A stretch of 64,000 nucleotides of DNA from Parahaliea mediterranea. GTDB taxonomy: Bacteria; Pseudomonadota; Gammaproteobacteria; Pseudomonadales; Halieaceae. The number at the start of each line of letters is the position of its first letter. The stretch's first letter is position 1. This document shows positions 17,391-26,312 of the stretch, in pieces. The notes beneath the pieces are model-generated. The model was not told the DNA's origin. It made no database searches and worked only from the letters and a program-made list of their open reading frames with translations. The position numbers and the translations under genes are program-made. The stretch is taken from assembly GCF_003402235.1 (NCBI RefSeq), contig NZ_QEWO01000004.1, positions 1 through 64,000 on the forward strand, read 5' to 3'.

Positions 17391-18654
17391 AGCATGCACG
17401 GGTGCCCAGCGCTTCTTCGATACGCAGGGCTTCATTCCACTTCGCCATGCGCTCGGAGCGGGCGAAGGACCCCACCTTCAGCTGGCGTATACCCCAGCCC
17501 AGGGCAAGGTGCACGATGGTAACATCCTCGGTTTCGCCGGAGCGGGCGGACACTACGGTGTTCCAGCCCGCCTCCCGGGCCATGGCGTGGGCGGCATAGG
17601 CCTCGCTGAGGGTGCCCACCTGGTTGGGCTTGCACAGCAGGGTATTACAGGCCTGCTGGCGCTGGCAGGCGAGAATATTGGCGGTATTGGTCACCAGCAG
17701 GTCGTCGCCAACCACCTGCACCCGCGCGCCAAACTCGGCTGTGAGCGCCGCGTGACTGGCCAGGTCACTTTCGACGAACGGATCCTCGATCATGCAAATC
17801 GGGTAGTTCGCCAGCCACTGCCCGAGTTGCTGGTACCACTGCCCGGTATCCAGGGTGCGGCTGTCCCGCTGCAGATGATAGCGCCCCTGGTGATAGAACT
17901 GGGTGGCGGCAATGTCCAGCGACAGGCCGACCTGGCTCTGCGGGCAGAATCCCGCCTGCTGCACCGCCTCGACCAGGGCGGCAATGGCGGCCTCGTTGCT
18001 GTCGAAGGCCGGCCAGTAGCCGCCCTCGTCCGCCACCCCGCAGCGTTTGTTGCGCCGATCCATCAGCTTGCCCGCGACGAGGTAAATCTCCGCCGTCCAC
18101 TCCAGGGCCTCGCGAAAGCTGCCCGCGCCGAAGGGCACCACCATGAAGTCCTGCAGATCCATACAGCCCTCGGCGTGGGCACCGCCACCGAATATCTGGA
18201 TTTCCGGCACCGGCAGGGTGCAGGCCTGACTATCGCCGCGCTGCCCGGCCAGGTAGCGCCACAGGGGCTCGCCGCAACCGGCCGCTGCTGCGTGGGCCAC
18301 CGCCATCGAGGTGGCGATCATGGCGTTGCCGCCGAGCACCTGGCGGTTGCCGGTGCCATCGAGGCGCACCATGCTGGCGTCGATGGCCGCCTGATCGCTG
18401 GCATCGCAACCGACCAGTGCCGGTCCGATCACTTGATTAACAGCGTCCACCGCGCCATCCACGCCGTAGCCGCCCAGTCGCGTGCCGCCGTCACGGCGGT
18501 CCAGCGCTTCGCCACTGCCGGTGGACGCGCCGGCCGGCGCCATCGCCCGCCCCACTGCGCCGCAGGCCAGGTGGACCTCGGTTTCAACCGTGGGGCGGCC
18601 ACGGCTGTCCCAAACGGATCGCCCTGTTACTTTGCTGATGGATAGTTCACTCAT
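17362..18654 (-). CDS. Enolase paralogue with altered active site
   Basis: 430 residues, clearly enolase fold. Kept residues: His160 (GGAHAEG), Glu210 (ADEGG), metal ligands Asp247, Glu290, Asp317 and the catalytic Lys342 (LLCKPNQVGTL), plus a Lys in QLKVGSF. Changed relative to glycolytic enolase: the flap Ser of PSGASTG is Ala41 (APAGASTG), the Glu of IQEFM is Asp169 (LQDFM), and the His of SHRSGET is Ala370 (SARSGET). Overall chemistry, proton abstraction alpha to a carboxylate, should be possible, but the substrate is probably not 2-phosphoglycerate. The gene lies with an APH kinase, D-2-hydroxyacid dehydrogenase, GntR regulator and RraA-like gene rather than with pyrG. The ATG at 18654 matches the conserved enolase N terminus; the longer frame is rejected. 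Confidence 0.88.
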   Translation of the reverse strand: MSELSISKVTGRSVWDSRGRPTVETEVHLACGAVGRAMAPAGASTGSGEALDRRDGGTRLGGYGVDGAVDAVNQVIGPALVGCDASDQAAIDASMVRLDGTGNRQVLGGNAMIATSMAVAHAAAAGCGEPLWRYLAGQRGDSQACTLPVPEIQIFGGGAHAEGCMDLQDFMVVPFGAGSFREALEWTAEIYLVAGKLMDRRNKRCGVADEGGYWPAFDSNEAAIAALVEAVQQAGFCPQSQVGLSLDIAATQFYHQGRYHLQRDSRTLDTGQWYQQLGQWLANYPICMIEDPFVESDLASHAALTAEFGARVQVVGDDLLVTNTANILACQRQQACNTLLCKPNQVGTLSEAYAAHAMAREAGWNTVVSARSGETEDVTIVHLALGWGIRQLKVGSFARSERMAKWNEALRIEEALGTRACYAGGAPFGR

Positions 18655-18732
18655 GGGTATTGATCGCTCTCTCGCGGGTTCGTCGGCTTTGCGCGGCGCG
18701 GCCGCGCGCGGTTGTCTGTTCACTGGCGCCGG

Positions 18733-19749
18733 TCACAGCGACTGGCGCCAGGCGTGTGCCAGCGCGGCCAGATCATCCGGCGGGTTGATAAGGTGGAACG
18801 TTGCGAACTGGCGCACCTGTTGCTGCTGCGCGCCCTGCAGGTACTCCACTGGCGATTTGCCATCGACCCGCGCCAGCAACAGCCCCGGCAGCAGGTGGGC
18901 GGCGCGGCTGGCCAGCGCGCTTGGTGGCTCCCAGTCCACCGCGGCCAGGTAATCCCGGCAAAGTCGCTGGTAGGCGGCCAGGTAGTCTGGCGTGCCAGCC
19001 GGCTGCCACAGACACTTCAACAGCAAGTGGTTAAGGCAGAAGGCGAGGTCGAAGGCGGGGTCACCGATGCAGGCACACTCGGCATCCAGCAGCACCACGC
19101 CGCCCTCGCCCACCAGGATGTTCTTCGGGCTGACATCGCCGTGTACCATCACCCGGCGCTCGCCGGATACCGCCTCGGCCAGCCGCAGCAGGTAGGGTGC
19201 CAGTGCCGGGTGCCGCTCCGCCGCACCGTGCAGATAGGGCTCAAGACGCAACTGGAAGAACAACTCGCCATTGTCGAAGCGACGCGCCAGGGTCGCATCC
19301 CCCGCAGTGGCGCTGTGAATCCGCGCCAACAGTGTGGCCAGTGACGCTACCGCAGGCAGCGCCACGCGCCCTGCGGCCAGTTCCTGCTTCCAGTTTCGAT
19401 AGTGCTCGGGCGCAAAGTACTGCATGGCAAACACACCGGCCTCGGGGTCGTGACCCAGCACCCGGGGCACCGAGCCGGGTGCAATGGCGGCCGCCTGTTC
19501 CAACCAGGCCACTTCATAGGCATTGCGGTGGGTGGGCACCTGCCAGTCCCGCGCCACCCGCAACTGGGCCAGGGCGCGCTTCACACAGTAGTCATGCGGC
19601 CCGCTCTGCACCCGCCAGATGTCGGACGCAACGCCACCGGTCAGGGGCTGTGCCCGCACCGGCTCACCCGGCTCCAGCAACCCCATCCCCTGCAGGGCAC
19701 TGCGCAGGCTGTCGGGCAGTTGTGCCCCGCTGTCATTCCCTTGCTGCAC
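18733..19749 (-). CDS. APH-family small-molecule kinase next to the enolase paralogue
   Basis: Aminoglycoside phosphotransferase/choline-kinase fold with LTGGVASDIWRV near 36, the catalytic HGDVSPKN (203-210) and LDAE metal site (221-224), 338 residues. The LDAECACIGDPAFDLAFCLN segment recalls methylthioribose-kinase-like and hydroxy-acid kinases, so a small alcohol or hydroxy acid is a likely acceptor. A GTG start at 19749 is chosen because GAGGGAGG lies 5 bases before it; the frame runs further to a TTG at 19809 without such a site. It is 78 bp upstream of the enolase gene on the same strand and divergent from the RraA-like gene. Confidence 0.82.
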   Translation of the reverse strand: MQQGNDSGAQLPDSLRSALQGMGLLEPGEPVRAQPLTGGVASDIWRVQSGPHDYCVKRALAQLRVARDWQVPTHRNAYEVAWLEQAAAIAPGSVPRVLGHDPEAGVFAMQYFAPEHYRNWKQELAAGRVALPAVASLATLLARIHSATAGDATLARRFDNGELFFQLRLEPYLHGAAERHPALAPYLLRLAEAVSGERRVMVHGDVSPKNILVGEGGVVLLDAECACIGDPAFDLAFCLNHLLLKCLWQPAGTPDYLAAYQRLCRDYLAAVDWEPPSALASRAAHLLPGLLLARVDGKSPVEYLQGAQQQQVRQFATFHLINPPDDLAALAHAWRQSL

Positions 19750-19826
19750 TGCCGCCTCCCTCGCGCGCGCCGTCGATATAGCCAAAAGAGTGGACACGGT
19801 AGCAGCCAACCCTGTTAATATGCAAC

Positions 19827-19836
19827 TGATATATCA
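19827..19836. promoter_or_regulatory. TGATATATCA palindrome between kinase and RraA-like genes
   Basis: A perfect 10-bp palindrome lies in the 103-bp divergent region between the minus-strand kinase-enolase-GntR operon and the plus-strand RraA-like gene, 17 bp before the latter's ATG. Position and symmetry fit a GntR-type operator; no second copy was found. Confidence 0.4.
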
Positions 19837-19852
19837 CAACGGAGAGCGAGCA

Positions 19853-20530
19853 ATGAACACCACCAACGCCCTGGTTGCACGGCTGCAGAAGCTGGAGTCG
19901 GCGGTTGTAGCCGATGTTATGGACACGATGGGGCTAGAACACCAGGTGCCAGCGCCGGGGCTGCTGCCGGTGCGCCGGCACAGCACCATGGCCGGGCCGG
20001 TCATCTGCGCGGCGGGTTCTGACACCGTCAGCGAAGGCCTGCCGACCTTTGCCCTGGACGATGCCATTTACCCCGGTGGCATTCTGGTGATCGACACCGA
20101 CCAATGCAGCGGCGGTGCCATTATTGGAGACAACATGGTGACCAGCATGGTCAATCGCGGCGCGGCGGGCTTTATTGTTGATGGCGGCATTCGCGATGCG
20201 GCGGAATTCGAGCAACTAGAGCAGCCCGTCTTCTACCGCTACACCTCGCCCCTGAACGCACACAAGTACTGGCGACTGACGGCTGTGGAGCAGCCCATTA
20301 CGTTGCCCGGTGTACGCGGGCCGGTGAACATCAACCCGGGCGACCTGCTGCTGGCCGACGCCGACGGCATCGTTGTACTGCCCATCGCGCACGCTGCACA
20401 GATCATCGCCGATGCGGAAATTCACCTGGCCACAGAGAACAGTATCAAGCAGGGGCTGGTGGCAGGGGGCGATCGCAAAACCGTCACCCAGGCCGCCGGG
20501 CGCCTGAAGCACGTGCAGCGGCTGGGGTGA
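19853..20530 (+). CDS. RraA-like / HMG aldolase family protein
   Basis: A 225-residue protein of the RraA/4-hydroxy-4-methyl-2-oxoglutarate aldolase fold. The family motif is present as IGDNMVTSMVNRGAAGFIVDG followed by GIRD, which holds the Arg-Asp pair that binds metal and substrate in the aldolases. The C-terminal half (VNINPGDLLLADADGIVVLP) is typical. Members are either pyruvate aldolases/oxaloacetate decarboxylases or RNase E inhibitors; the catabolic neighbourhood favours the enzyme. GGAGAG precedes the ATG at 19853. Divergent from the kinase-enolase operon and likely co-regulated with it. Confidence 0.82.
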   Translation: MNTTNALVARLQKLESAVVADVMDTMGLEHQVPAPGLLPVRRHSTMAGPVICAAGSDTVSEGLPTFALDDAIYPGGILVIDTDQCSGGAIIGDNMVTSMVNRGAAGFIVDGGIRDAAEFEQLEQPVFYRYTSPLNAHKYWRLTAVEQPITLPGVRGPVNINPGDLLLADADGIVVLPIAHAAQIIADAEIHLATENSIKQGLVAGGDRKTVTQAAGRLKHVQRLG

Positions 20531-20546
20531 GGACGAAACAAACGGG

Positions 20547-21314
20547 CTAAACAATCGGCAGTGACAGGCCGCCATCCACGGTAACGCAGGTGCCCGTCAT
20601 ATAAGCCGAGGCGTCCGAGGCTAGCAGCAGGATGGCCCCGGTAAGATCCACATACTCACCCAGGCGGCGCTGGGGAATCCGCGCCAGCAGCGCCTGGCCT
20701 TTGGGACTCTCAAGGAATTCGCCGGCAAGGTCTGTCACGTAATAGCCCGGCGCTATCGCGTTGACGGTGACACCATAGCGGGCCCACTCCACCGCCATAT
20801 TGCGGGTCAGGTGCAACAGGGCCGCCTTGGACGCCGAATAGGGGCCGGTGCCCTTTTGTGCCGCCACCCCGAGAATGGACGCGATATTCACCACCCGCCC
20901 GGGCTTCTCCGCCGCCGCCAGTCGCCGCACCGCCTCGCGCGCCACCAGCCACGGCCCCTTCAGGTTGGCGGCCTGCACGCTGTCCCAGGTGTCCACGTCC
21001 ACGTCCAGCAGCGAGGGTTTGGCCACCACTCCGGCGTTGTTGACCACGATGTCCACCACACCCTCGCCCACTGCGCCCTCGAAGGCTTCGCGCACACTGG
21101 CCTCCGATGTCACATCCATGGCGTGGGCCTCGGCCACGCCGCCGTCGGCCTGAACCGCCGCTACCGTTTCGGCCAGTTTTTCTACCCGCCGGGCGCACAC
21201 GATGACGCGCGCGCCAGCCCCCGCCAGCACTTGCGCAAAATGGCGCCCAAGGCCGGTACCACCGCCGGTCACCAGGGCAGTTTTGCCGGTCAAATCAAAA
21301 AGAGTGTGAGTCAT
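20547..21314 (-). CDS. Short-chain dehydrogenase/reductase
   Basis: Classical SDR of 255 residues with the TGGGTGLGRH cofactor loop, NNAGV, catalytic Ser region and YSASK Tyr-Lys pair, ending in CVTVDGGLSLP. It is similar in build to gluconate 5-dehydrogenase and 3-oxoacyl reductase-like enzymes; the substrate cannot be read from sequence. The ATG at 21314 is preferred (AAGGTAG upstream) to one 7 codons earlier. It is convergent with the RraA-like gene, 16 bp apart. Confidence 0.85.
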   Translation of the reverse strand: MTHTLFDLTGKTALVTGGGTGLGRHFAQVLAGAGARVIVCARRVEKLAETVAAVQADGGVAEAHAMDVTSEASVREAFEGAVGEGVVDIVVNNAGVVAKPSLLDVDVDTWDSVQAANLKGPWLVAREAVRRLAAAEKPGRVVNIASILGVAAQKGTGPYSASKAALLHLTRNMAVEWARYGVTVNAIAPGYYVTDLAGEFLESPKGQALLARIPQRRLGEYVDLTGAILLLASDASAYMTGTCVTVDGGLSLPIV

Positions 21315-21469
21315 GGAATCTACCTTTTCTATCAAAGTGGCCTAGCCTAGCGGCTCGGTCAGGTGCAATGTCAGCTGTGGTTTTACGCAGGAAGGCGTCA
21401 CAGCAAAGCGGTGCCATCTTACCCCGGAGACTGTCGCCAGCCGTCAAAAAAGTCCCGTCAAAAAAATTT

Positions 21470-21485
21470 TCTAATCTATACTAAA
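21470..21485 (+). promoter_or_regulatory. Degenerate copy of the TTTAAT-N4-ATTAAA operator
   Basis: TCTAAT CTAT ACTAAA keeps the 6-4-6 layout of the exact operators with one change in each half. It lies 104 bp before the DUF3604 gene, in a 274-bp gap that is otherwise AT-richer and gene-free. It may be a weak site of the same regulator. Confidence 0.35.
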
Positions 21486-21588
21486 ACTTTTTTGTTGATG
21501 CTAACATCATGCCATCAACCCCGCTACCTGCCCCGCAGGTCGAGGCGCATAAACACAACACAGCGCCACAGGAGGAGACAAACGCACC

Positions 21589-23361
21589 ATGAAACCCGCA
21601 ACACTCGGCCACTATGGCCTGCTGCTTGCCTGCCTGGCCGGCAGCACCGCCAGCCAGGCAGCCAACACCGGCCACTGCCCCGGTTACCAGAGCGGCCAGC
21701 GCAACCTGTACTGGGGCGACCTGCACGTCCACACCGCCTATTCCATGGATGCCTACGCCTTTGGCACCACCGCCAACCCGGCCGATGCCTTTGCCTTCGC
21801 CCGCGGAGCGCCGATCACCCTGGCCGATGGCAAAACCCGCCAGCAACTGCGCCGGCCGCTGGACTTTGCCGCGGTCACTGATCACGCAGAGACCTTTGAC
21901 GTGATGCAACTGTGCACCGCCGGCCCCGAACAGCTGGACAACCCCTACTGCCGGGGCCTGCGCGCTGGCGCGGGTACCGATCTCAGCCAGTCCCGCAACA
22001 TTTTTGTTAACTACCTGCTGCCGGTCATCGCCGGCGGCGAGCCCGCCCTGCCCGCCCTGTGTGAGGAGGAGGGTATAGACTGCGACAGCGCCCGCAGCGC
22101 CCTGTGGCAACAGAGCCAGCGTTTTGCCAATGACGCAGACAGCCCCTGCGAGTTCACCGCCTTTGTCGCCAACGAATGGTCCGCCACCCCCGGCAGCGCG
22201 CACTGGCACCGTAACCTGATTTACAGAAGCGCCGCCACCACCCCCACGGCCATCGATTATGTACGCTACCCAACACCGCTAAAGCTATGGCAGGCGCTGG
22301 ATGAACAATGTCGCGCGCAGGACGGCTGCGACGTGGTGGCCATTCCCCACAACACCAACTTCGCCGAAGGTGGCGGCTTTGATGTTGAAGCCGAACAGCC
22401 CGACACCCTGCGCCTGCGCGCACGCTTTGAACGCCTGGTGGAAATTCACCAGAGCAAGGGCAACAGCGAGTGCATTGCAGAAAACTGGGACAACGCCGAC
22501 AGCGACTGTGGCTTTGAAAAAGCCTTTCACTCTGCCGCCAGCAAAGAGCGCGCCGCCACGGACCCTGCCTACGTAAAGACCCTGAATCGCGCCTACGTAC
22601 GGAACATTCTCAGCCGTGGCCTGCAGGCCTATATCGCCAGTGACAAGGCGGCACTCAACCCCTTGCAGCTGGGCTTTGTCGGCTCCACCGATGCCCACGC
22701 CGCCACCGCCGGTGCCACTGAGGAAGACGCCTACACCGGAGACGCCTGGGGCGGTGGTGGCTCCGACCCGCGCCGCATCCAGGGCCGGCCGGATTACAAC
22801 CCGGGTGGACTGGTTGGCATCTGGGCCGCCGAGAATACCCGCGCCAGCCTGTTTGACGCACTGAAGCGCCGCGAAACCTACGCCACCAGTGGCACCCGCA
22901 TTGCCCTGCGCTTTAGCGCCGACCGGGCGGATGCACCAGACGCCTGCAGCGCCGATTACGACTACAGCAACGCAACCGCCATGGGCGCAACACTTGGCAG
23001 CAGCGCAACAGACACGCCAGTGGCGGCGCCGCGCCTTACGGTGCTGGCCAATATGGATCGCACGCCCCTGCAGCGGGTGGAGATTATCAAGGGCACCCTG
23101 GATGGGAACGGCGACATCGTGCAGCAGGTCATCACCCTTGCCGACCTCAAGCCAGGCAGCCCAAGCACCTGCAACAGCTGGACCGACCCCGATTTCGACC
23201 CCGCCCGGCCCGCCTACTGGTATGCCCGGGTTAAAGAGCTGCCGACCGAGCGCTGGTCAAAGCGACTCTGCGAATCACTCGACAACTGCAATGACGTGCC
23301 CGGAGCCGACCGGCTGATCCAGGAAACCGCCTGGAGCTCACCGATCTGGTACCTGCCCTGA
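21589..23361 (+). CDS. Exported DUF3604 protein, PHP-like metal site
   Basis: A 590-residue protein with a cleavable signal peptide (cleavage after about residue 24, ASQA) and a DUF3604 domain. The metal-binding style motifs GDLHVHTAYSMD (His46, His48), VTDHAETFD and AIPHNTNFAEGGGF resemble PHP-type phosphoesterases/amidohydrolases. Eight or more cysteines (for example CPGY, CDSARS, CNSW) suggest disulfides and a periplasmic or outer location. The family has no firmly known substrate but recurs beside TonB receptors and catabolic genes. CAGGAGGAG lies before the ATG. It heads a plus-strand run with an alpha/beta hydrolase and an acyl-CoA synthetase. Confidence 0.85.
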   Translation: MKPATLGHYGLLLACLAGSTASQAANTGHCPGYQSGQRNLYWGDLHVHTAYSMDAYAFGTTANPADAFAFARGAPITLADGKTRQQLRRPLDFAAVTDHAETFDVMQLCTAGPEQLDNPYCRGLRAGAGTDLSQSRNIFVNYLLPVIAGGEPALPALCEEEGIDCDSARSALWQQSQRFANDADSPCEFTAFVANEWSATPGSAHWHRNLIYRSAATTPTAIDYVRYPTPLKLWQALDEQCRAQDGCDVVAIPHNTNFAEGGGFDVEAEQPDTLRLRARFERLVEIHQSKGNSECIAENWDNADSDCGFEKAFHSAASKERAATDPAYVKTLNRAYVRNILSRGLQAYIASDKAALNPLQLGFVGSTDAHAATAGATEEDAYTGDAWGGGGSDPRRIQGRPDYNPGGLVGIWAAENTRASLFDALKRRETYATSGTRIALRFSADRADAPDACSADYDYSNATAMGATLGSSATDTPVAAPRLTVLANMDRTPLQRVEIIKGTLDGNGDIVQQVITLADLKPGSPSTCNSWTDPDFDPARPAYWYARVKELPTERWSKRLCESLDNCNDVPGADRLIQETAWSSPIWYLP

Positions 23362-23391
23362 CGCGCCACACCATCCAAGAAGGAGCCCACC

Positions 23392-24567
23392 ATGTCCGAC
23401 ACCCGCAAGCGCTATACCTATACCCGCACCCCCCACCTGGTGGTTTACCAGGACAAATCCAACTTCAAGGATACCTACGCCGGCGAGATAGATGTGGTGG
23501 CCATTCAGTGCCACCTGCTGCGCCCGGATGACAAACCCTCCGACACCCTGGTGGTTTGGTCCCACCCGATTGGTGGCGGCTTTTACCTGCCGATGATGGC
23601 GGCCCTGGCCAAGGCCGGCGTGCACACCATGTACTGCGACACCCGCTACCGCGGCGTGGATACCGCCCTGATCATGGAGAAAGTGATCTGCGACCTTGGC
23701 GCCGCCATTCGCGATGCCAAGGAACGCCTGGGCTACAAGAAGATCATCCTGGGCGGCTGGAGCGGCGGCGGCTCCATGAGCCTGTTCTACCAGGCCGAGG
23801 CGGAGAACCCGACAGTGACCGCAACGCCTGCCGGCGACTCGCCGGACCTGACCAAGCGCAACCTCATTCCCGCCGATGGCATGATGCTGGTGGCCGCCCA
23901 CCTGGCACGTCACCGCACCCTCACGGAGTGGCTGGACCCGTCGGTGACCGACGAGAACGACCCCGAGAACCGCGACCCGGAACTGGACATCTACAACCCC
24001 GACAACCCCAACCAGCCGCCCTACTCCGCGGAATTTCTGGCGCGTTTTCGCGCCGCACAGATCGAGCGCAACCGGCGCATTACGCGCTGGGTGAAGGAGA
24101 AGCTGGCCGAATACAAGGCCAACGGCCAGCCCAACCGTGAATACGGCTTTGTGGTACACCGCACCATGGCAGAACCCAAGTGGCTGGACCCGACCATTGA
24201 CCCCAACGACCGCAAGCCCAACTGGTGCTTCCTGGGCGAACCGGAGGTGGTGAACGACAGTCCGGTGGGCCTGGCGCGCTTCTGCTCGCTGCGCTCTTGG
24301 CTGTCCCAGTGGAGTTGGGACGACGCCCGCGCCGACGGCCTTAGCTGCGCAGCCCGCATCTCGGTGCCGGCACTGGTCATTGGCAACACCGCCGACGACG
24401 GCATTACCCCCGAGCACACCCAGGGCCTGTACGAGGCCGTGCCTCACAGCAACAAAGAACTGAAATGGATCGAGGGCGCCAACCACTACTACTTCGGCCA
24501 GCCGGAAAAAGCCGCCGAAGCCGCCCACACCTGCGCCGACTGGCTGCAGGCCCAGGGCCTGGCGTAA
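23392..24567 (+). CDS. Alpha/beta hydrolase
   Basis: A 391-residue cytoplasmic alpha/beta hydrolase with the nucleophile elbow GWSGGG (Ser124), an acid in GNTADDGITP near 345 and the histidine in EGANHYYFG near 364. The oxyanion strand reads VVWSHPIGGGF. A large cap between about 145 and 300 is polar and Pro/Asn rich. It could open an ester, lactone or ring-cleavage product before CoA activation by the synthetase that follows 24 bp downstream. AAGGAG precedes the ATG. The specific substrate is not recognisable. Confidence 0.83.
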   Translation: MSDTRKRYTYTRTPHLVVYQDKSNFKDTYAGEIDVVAIQCHLLRPDDKPSDTLVVWSHPIGGGFYLPMMAALAKAGVHTMYCDTRYRGVDTALIMEKVICDLGAAIRDAKERLGYKKIILGGWSGGGSMSLFYQAEAENPTVTATPAGDSPDLTKRNLIPADGMMLVAAHLARHRTLTEWLDPSVTDENDPENRDPELDIYNPDNPNQPPYSAEFLARFRAAQIERNRRITRWVKEKLAEYKANGQPNREYGFVVHRTMAEPKWLDPTIDPNDRKPNWCFLGEPEVVNDSPVGLARFCSLRSWLSQWSWDDARADGLSCAARISVPALVIGNTADDGITPEHTQGLYEAVPHSNKELKWIEGANHYYFGQPEKAAEAAHTCADWLQAQGLA

Positions 24568-24591
24568 GCCCCAGGCCGTGAGGAAACGATT

Positions 24592-26145
24592 GTGAGCGAA
24601 CTCGACATCCGCACCCTGGCCGACATTCCCACCAGGCAGGCCGCGGCCCAGGCCCCGGCCACCGCACTGGAATTTGCCGGCAGCATTGTGACCTACGGCG
24701 AGCTTGAACAGCGCAGCAACCAGGTCGCCAACGCCTTTATCAATGACGGCGTAGCCCCCCAGACCAACATCGCCCTACTGGATCGCAACGCAGAGACCTT
24801 CTTCTACGTCCTGTTCGGGGCGGCCAAGGCCAACCTCTGCCTGGTGACGGTGAACTTCCGCCTCACCGCCGGCGAGGTGTCCTACATCCTGGAAGACTCC
24901 ACCGCGCAAATTCTCTTTGTAAGCCGGGAATTCCTCGACATCGCCCGGGACTGCAAGGCCCGTCTGGCGCAGGTGGAAAAAATCGTGGTGCTGGATGGCG
25001 ACGGCGAGCAGGACGGCGAAATCGGCCTGCGACGCTGGCTGCAGGGGCAGCCCGACACCGCGCCCGCCCACCGTGCACCCTCACCCACGGACCGGGCGGT
25101 ACAGATGTACACCAGCGGCACCACCGGTCATCCCAAGGGAGTCATGCTCAGTCACCACAGCATGGTGTGCGCCGCCGCCGAGGGCCTGTCCGTGTGGCCG
25201 GTGATGCACGAGCCCGACGCCGCCGTGCTGGCCACCATGCCCCTGTTTCACATTGCCGCCGCCAACCTGTGCATTGCCGGCCTGTACGCCGGCGGCCGGG
25301 CGGTGATACTCAAGGAGGCCGTGCCGAAAGAAGTCGCCCGGCAACTGGCTGCGGCGCGCATTCGCATTGTGCCCCTGCCGCCGGCCCTGATTCACGCCCT
25401 CATCCGCCTACCGGATATCGGCAGCTACGACCTGTCACACCTGGATACCCTGCTGATTGCCGGCTCCGGCATCGCGGTGGAACTGCTGAAAGACGCCCAG
25501 GAGGTACTGAACTGTGGCTTTGCCCTGTCCTACGGCATGACAGAATGCTGTGGCGGCATTACCTACCTTGGCCCCAGGGACTGCGTGCACGATGCCGGCC
25601 ATTTGCTGGCCTCTGCCGGCAAGCCTTTTGGCGGTAACCGGGTACGCATTGTAGACGCCCAGCGCCAGGATCTGCCGGTGGGCGAAATCGGCGAAATCGC
25701 CTGCCAGTCGGAACGCCTGATGAACGGCTACTGGCACCGCCCCGAGGCCACCGCCGAGGCCGTAGACGGCCAGTGGTACTACTCGGGCGATGCCGGCTAT
25801 GTCGACGCCGACGGCTACCTCTACGTGGTCGACCGGATCAAGGACATGGTGGTCAGCGGCGGCGAGAATATCTACCCGGTGGAAATCGAGAACGCGTTGC
25901 TCAAACACCCGGCGGTGAGCGACGTGGCCGTCATCGGCGTGCCCGACGAAAAATGGGGCGAAGCCCTGCTGGCCAATGTCATTCTGGAGCCGGGCGCCGC
26001 GGTCAGCGGCAAAGCGCTGGTGGACTTTCTGCGCGACTCGCTGGCCGGCTACAAAATCCCCCGACGCTACGAATTTGTCGACGCCTTTCCGCGCAATGCC
26101 ACCGGTAAAGTGCTGAAGCGGGAGCTGCGCGCGCAGTGGCGGTAA
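24592..26145 (+). CDS. Acyl-CoA synthetase (AMP-forming), class I adenylating enzyme
   Basis: A 517-residue ATP-dependent CoA ligase. The phosphate loop YTSGTTGHPKGVM is near residues 173-185, the aromatic/acyl pocket motif SYGMTECCGG near 315, the hinge YSGDAGYVDADGYLYVVDR near 400 and the C-terminal lysine in GKVLKRELR near 508. The start is GTG with GAGGAA 7 bases upstream. It follows the alpha/beta hydrolase and precedes the TetR gene. Fatty, aromatic and terpenoid acids are all possible substrates; the family (FadD/CaiC-like) does not resolve this. Confidence 0.88.
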   Translation: MSELDIRTLADIPTRQAAAQAPATALEFAGSIVTYGELEQRSNQVANAFINDGVAPQTNIALLDRNAETFFYVLFGAAKANLCLVTVNFRLTAGEVSYILEDSTAQILFVSREFLDIARDCKARLAQVEKIVVLDGDGEQDGEIGLRRWLQGQPDTAPAHRAPSPTDRAVQMYTSGTTGHPKGVMLSHHSMVCAAAEGLSVWPVMHEPDAAVLATMPLFHIAAANLCIAGLYAGGRAVILKEAVPKEVARQLAAARIRIVPLPPALIHALIRLPDIGSYDLSHLDTLLIAGSGIAVELLKDAQEVLNCGFALSYGMTECCGGITYLGPRDCVHDAGHLLASAGKPFGGNRVRIVDAQRQDLPVGEIGEIACQSERLMNGYWHRPEATAEAVDGQWYYSGDAGYVDADGYLYVVDRIKDMVVSGGENIYPVEIENALLKHPAVSDVAVIGVPDEKWGEALLANVILEPGAAVSGKALVDFLRDSLAGYKIPRRYEFVDAFPRNATGKVLKRELRAQWR

Positions 26146-26312
26146 AGCCAATGTGCGGGCCGTCTTTTTAATGCACGCCAAGTTTTTCTATGCGCATTGT
26201 GCTACCATTTTGACCACCTACCACCGGCGCTGGCAGATCGCATTGCAGGGGCTTCCCGGCCCCGGGCTACCCACACTGAACGCACCTGCCTGCGCACCGA
26301 AAACGGACTCCT

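Noticed and set aside
17362-18654. Glycolytic enolase
   Set aside because: Active-site changes and catabolic neighbours argue against it, though absence of another enolase cannot be shown from this window.
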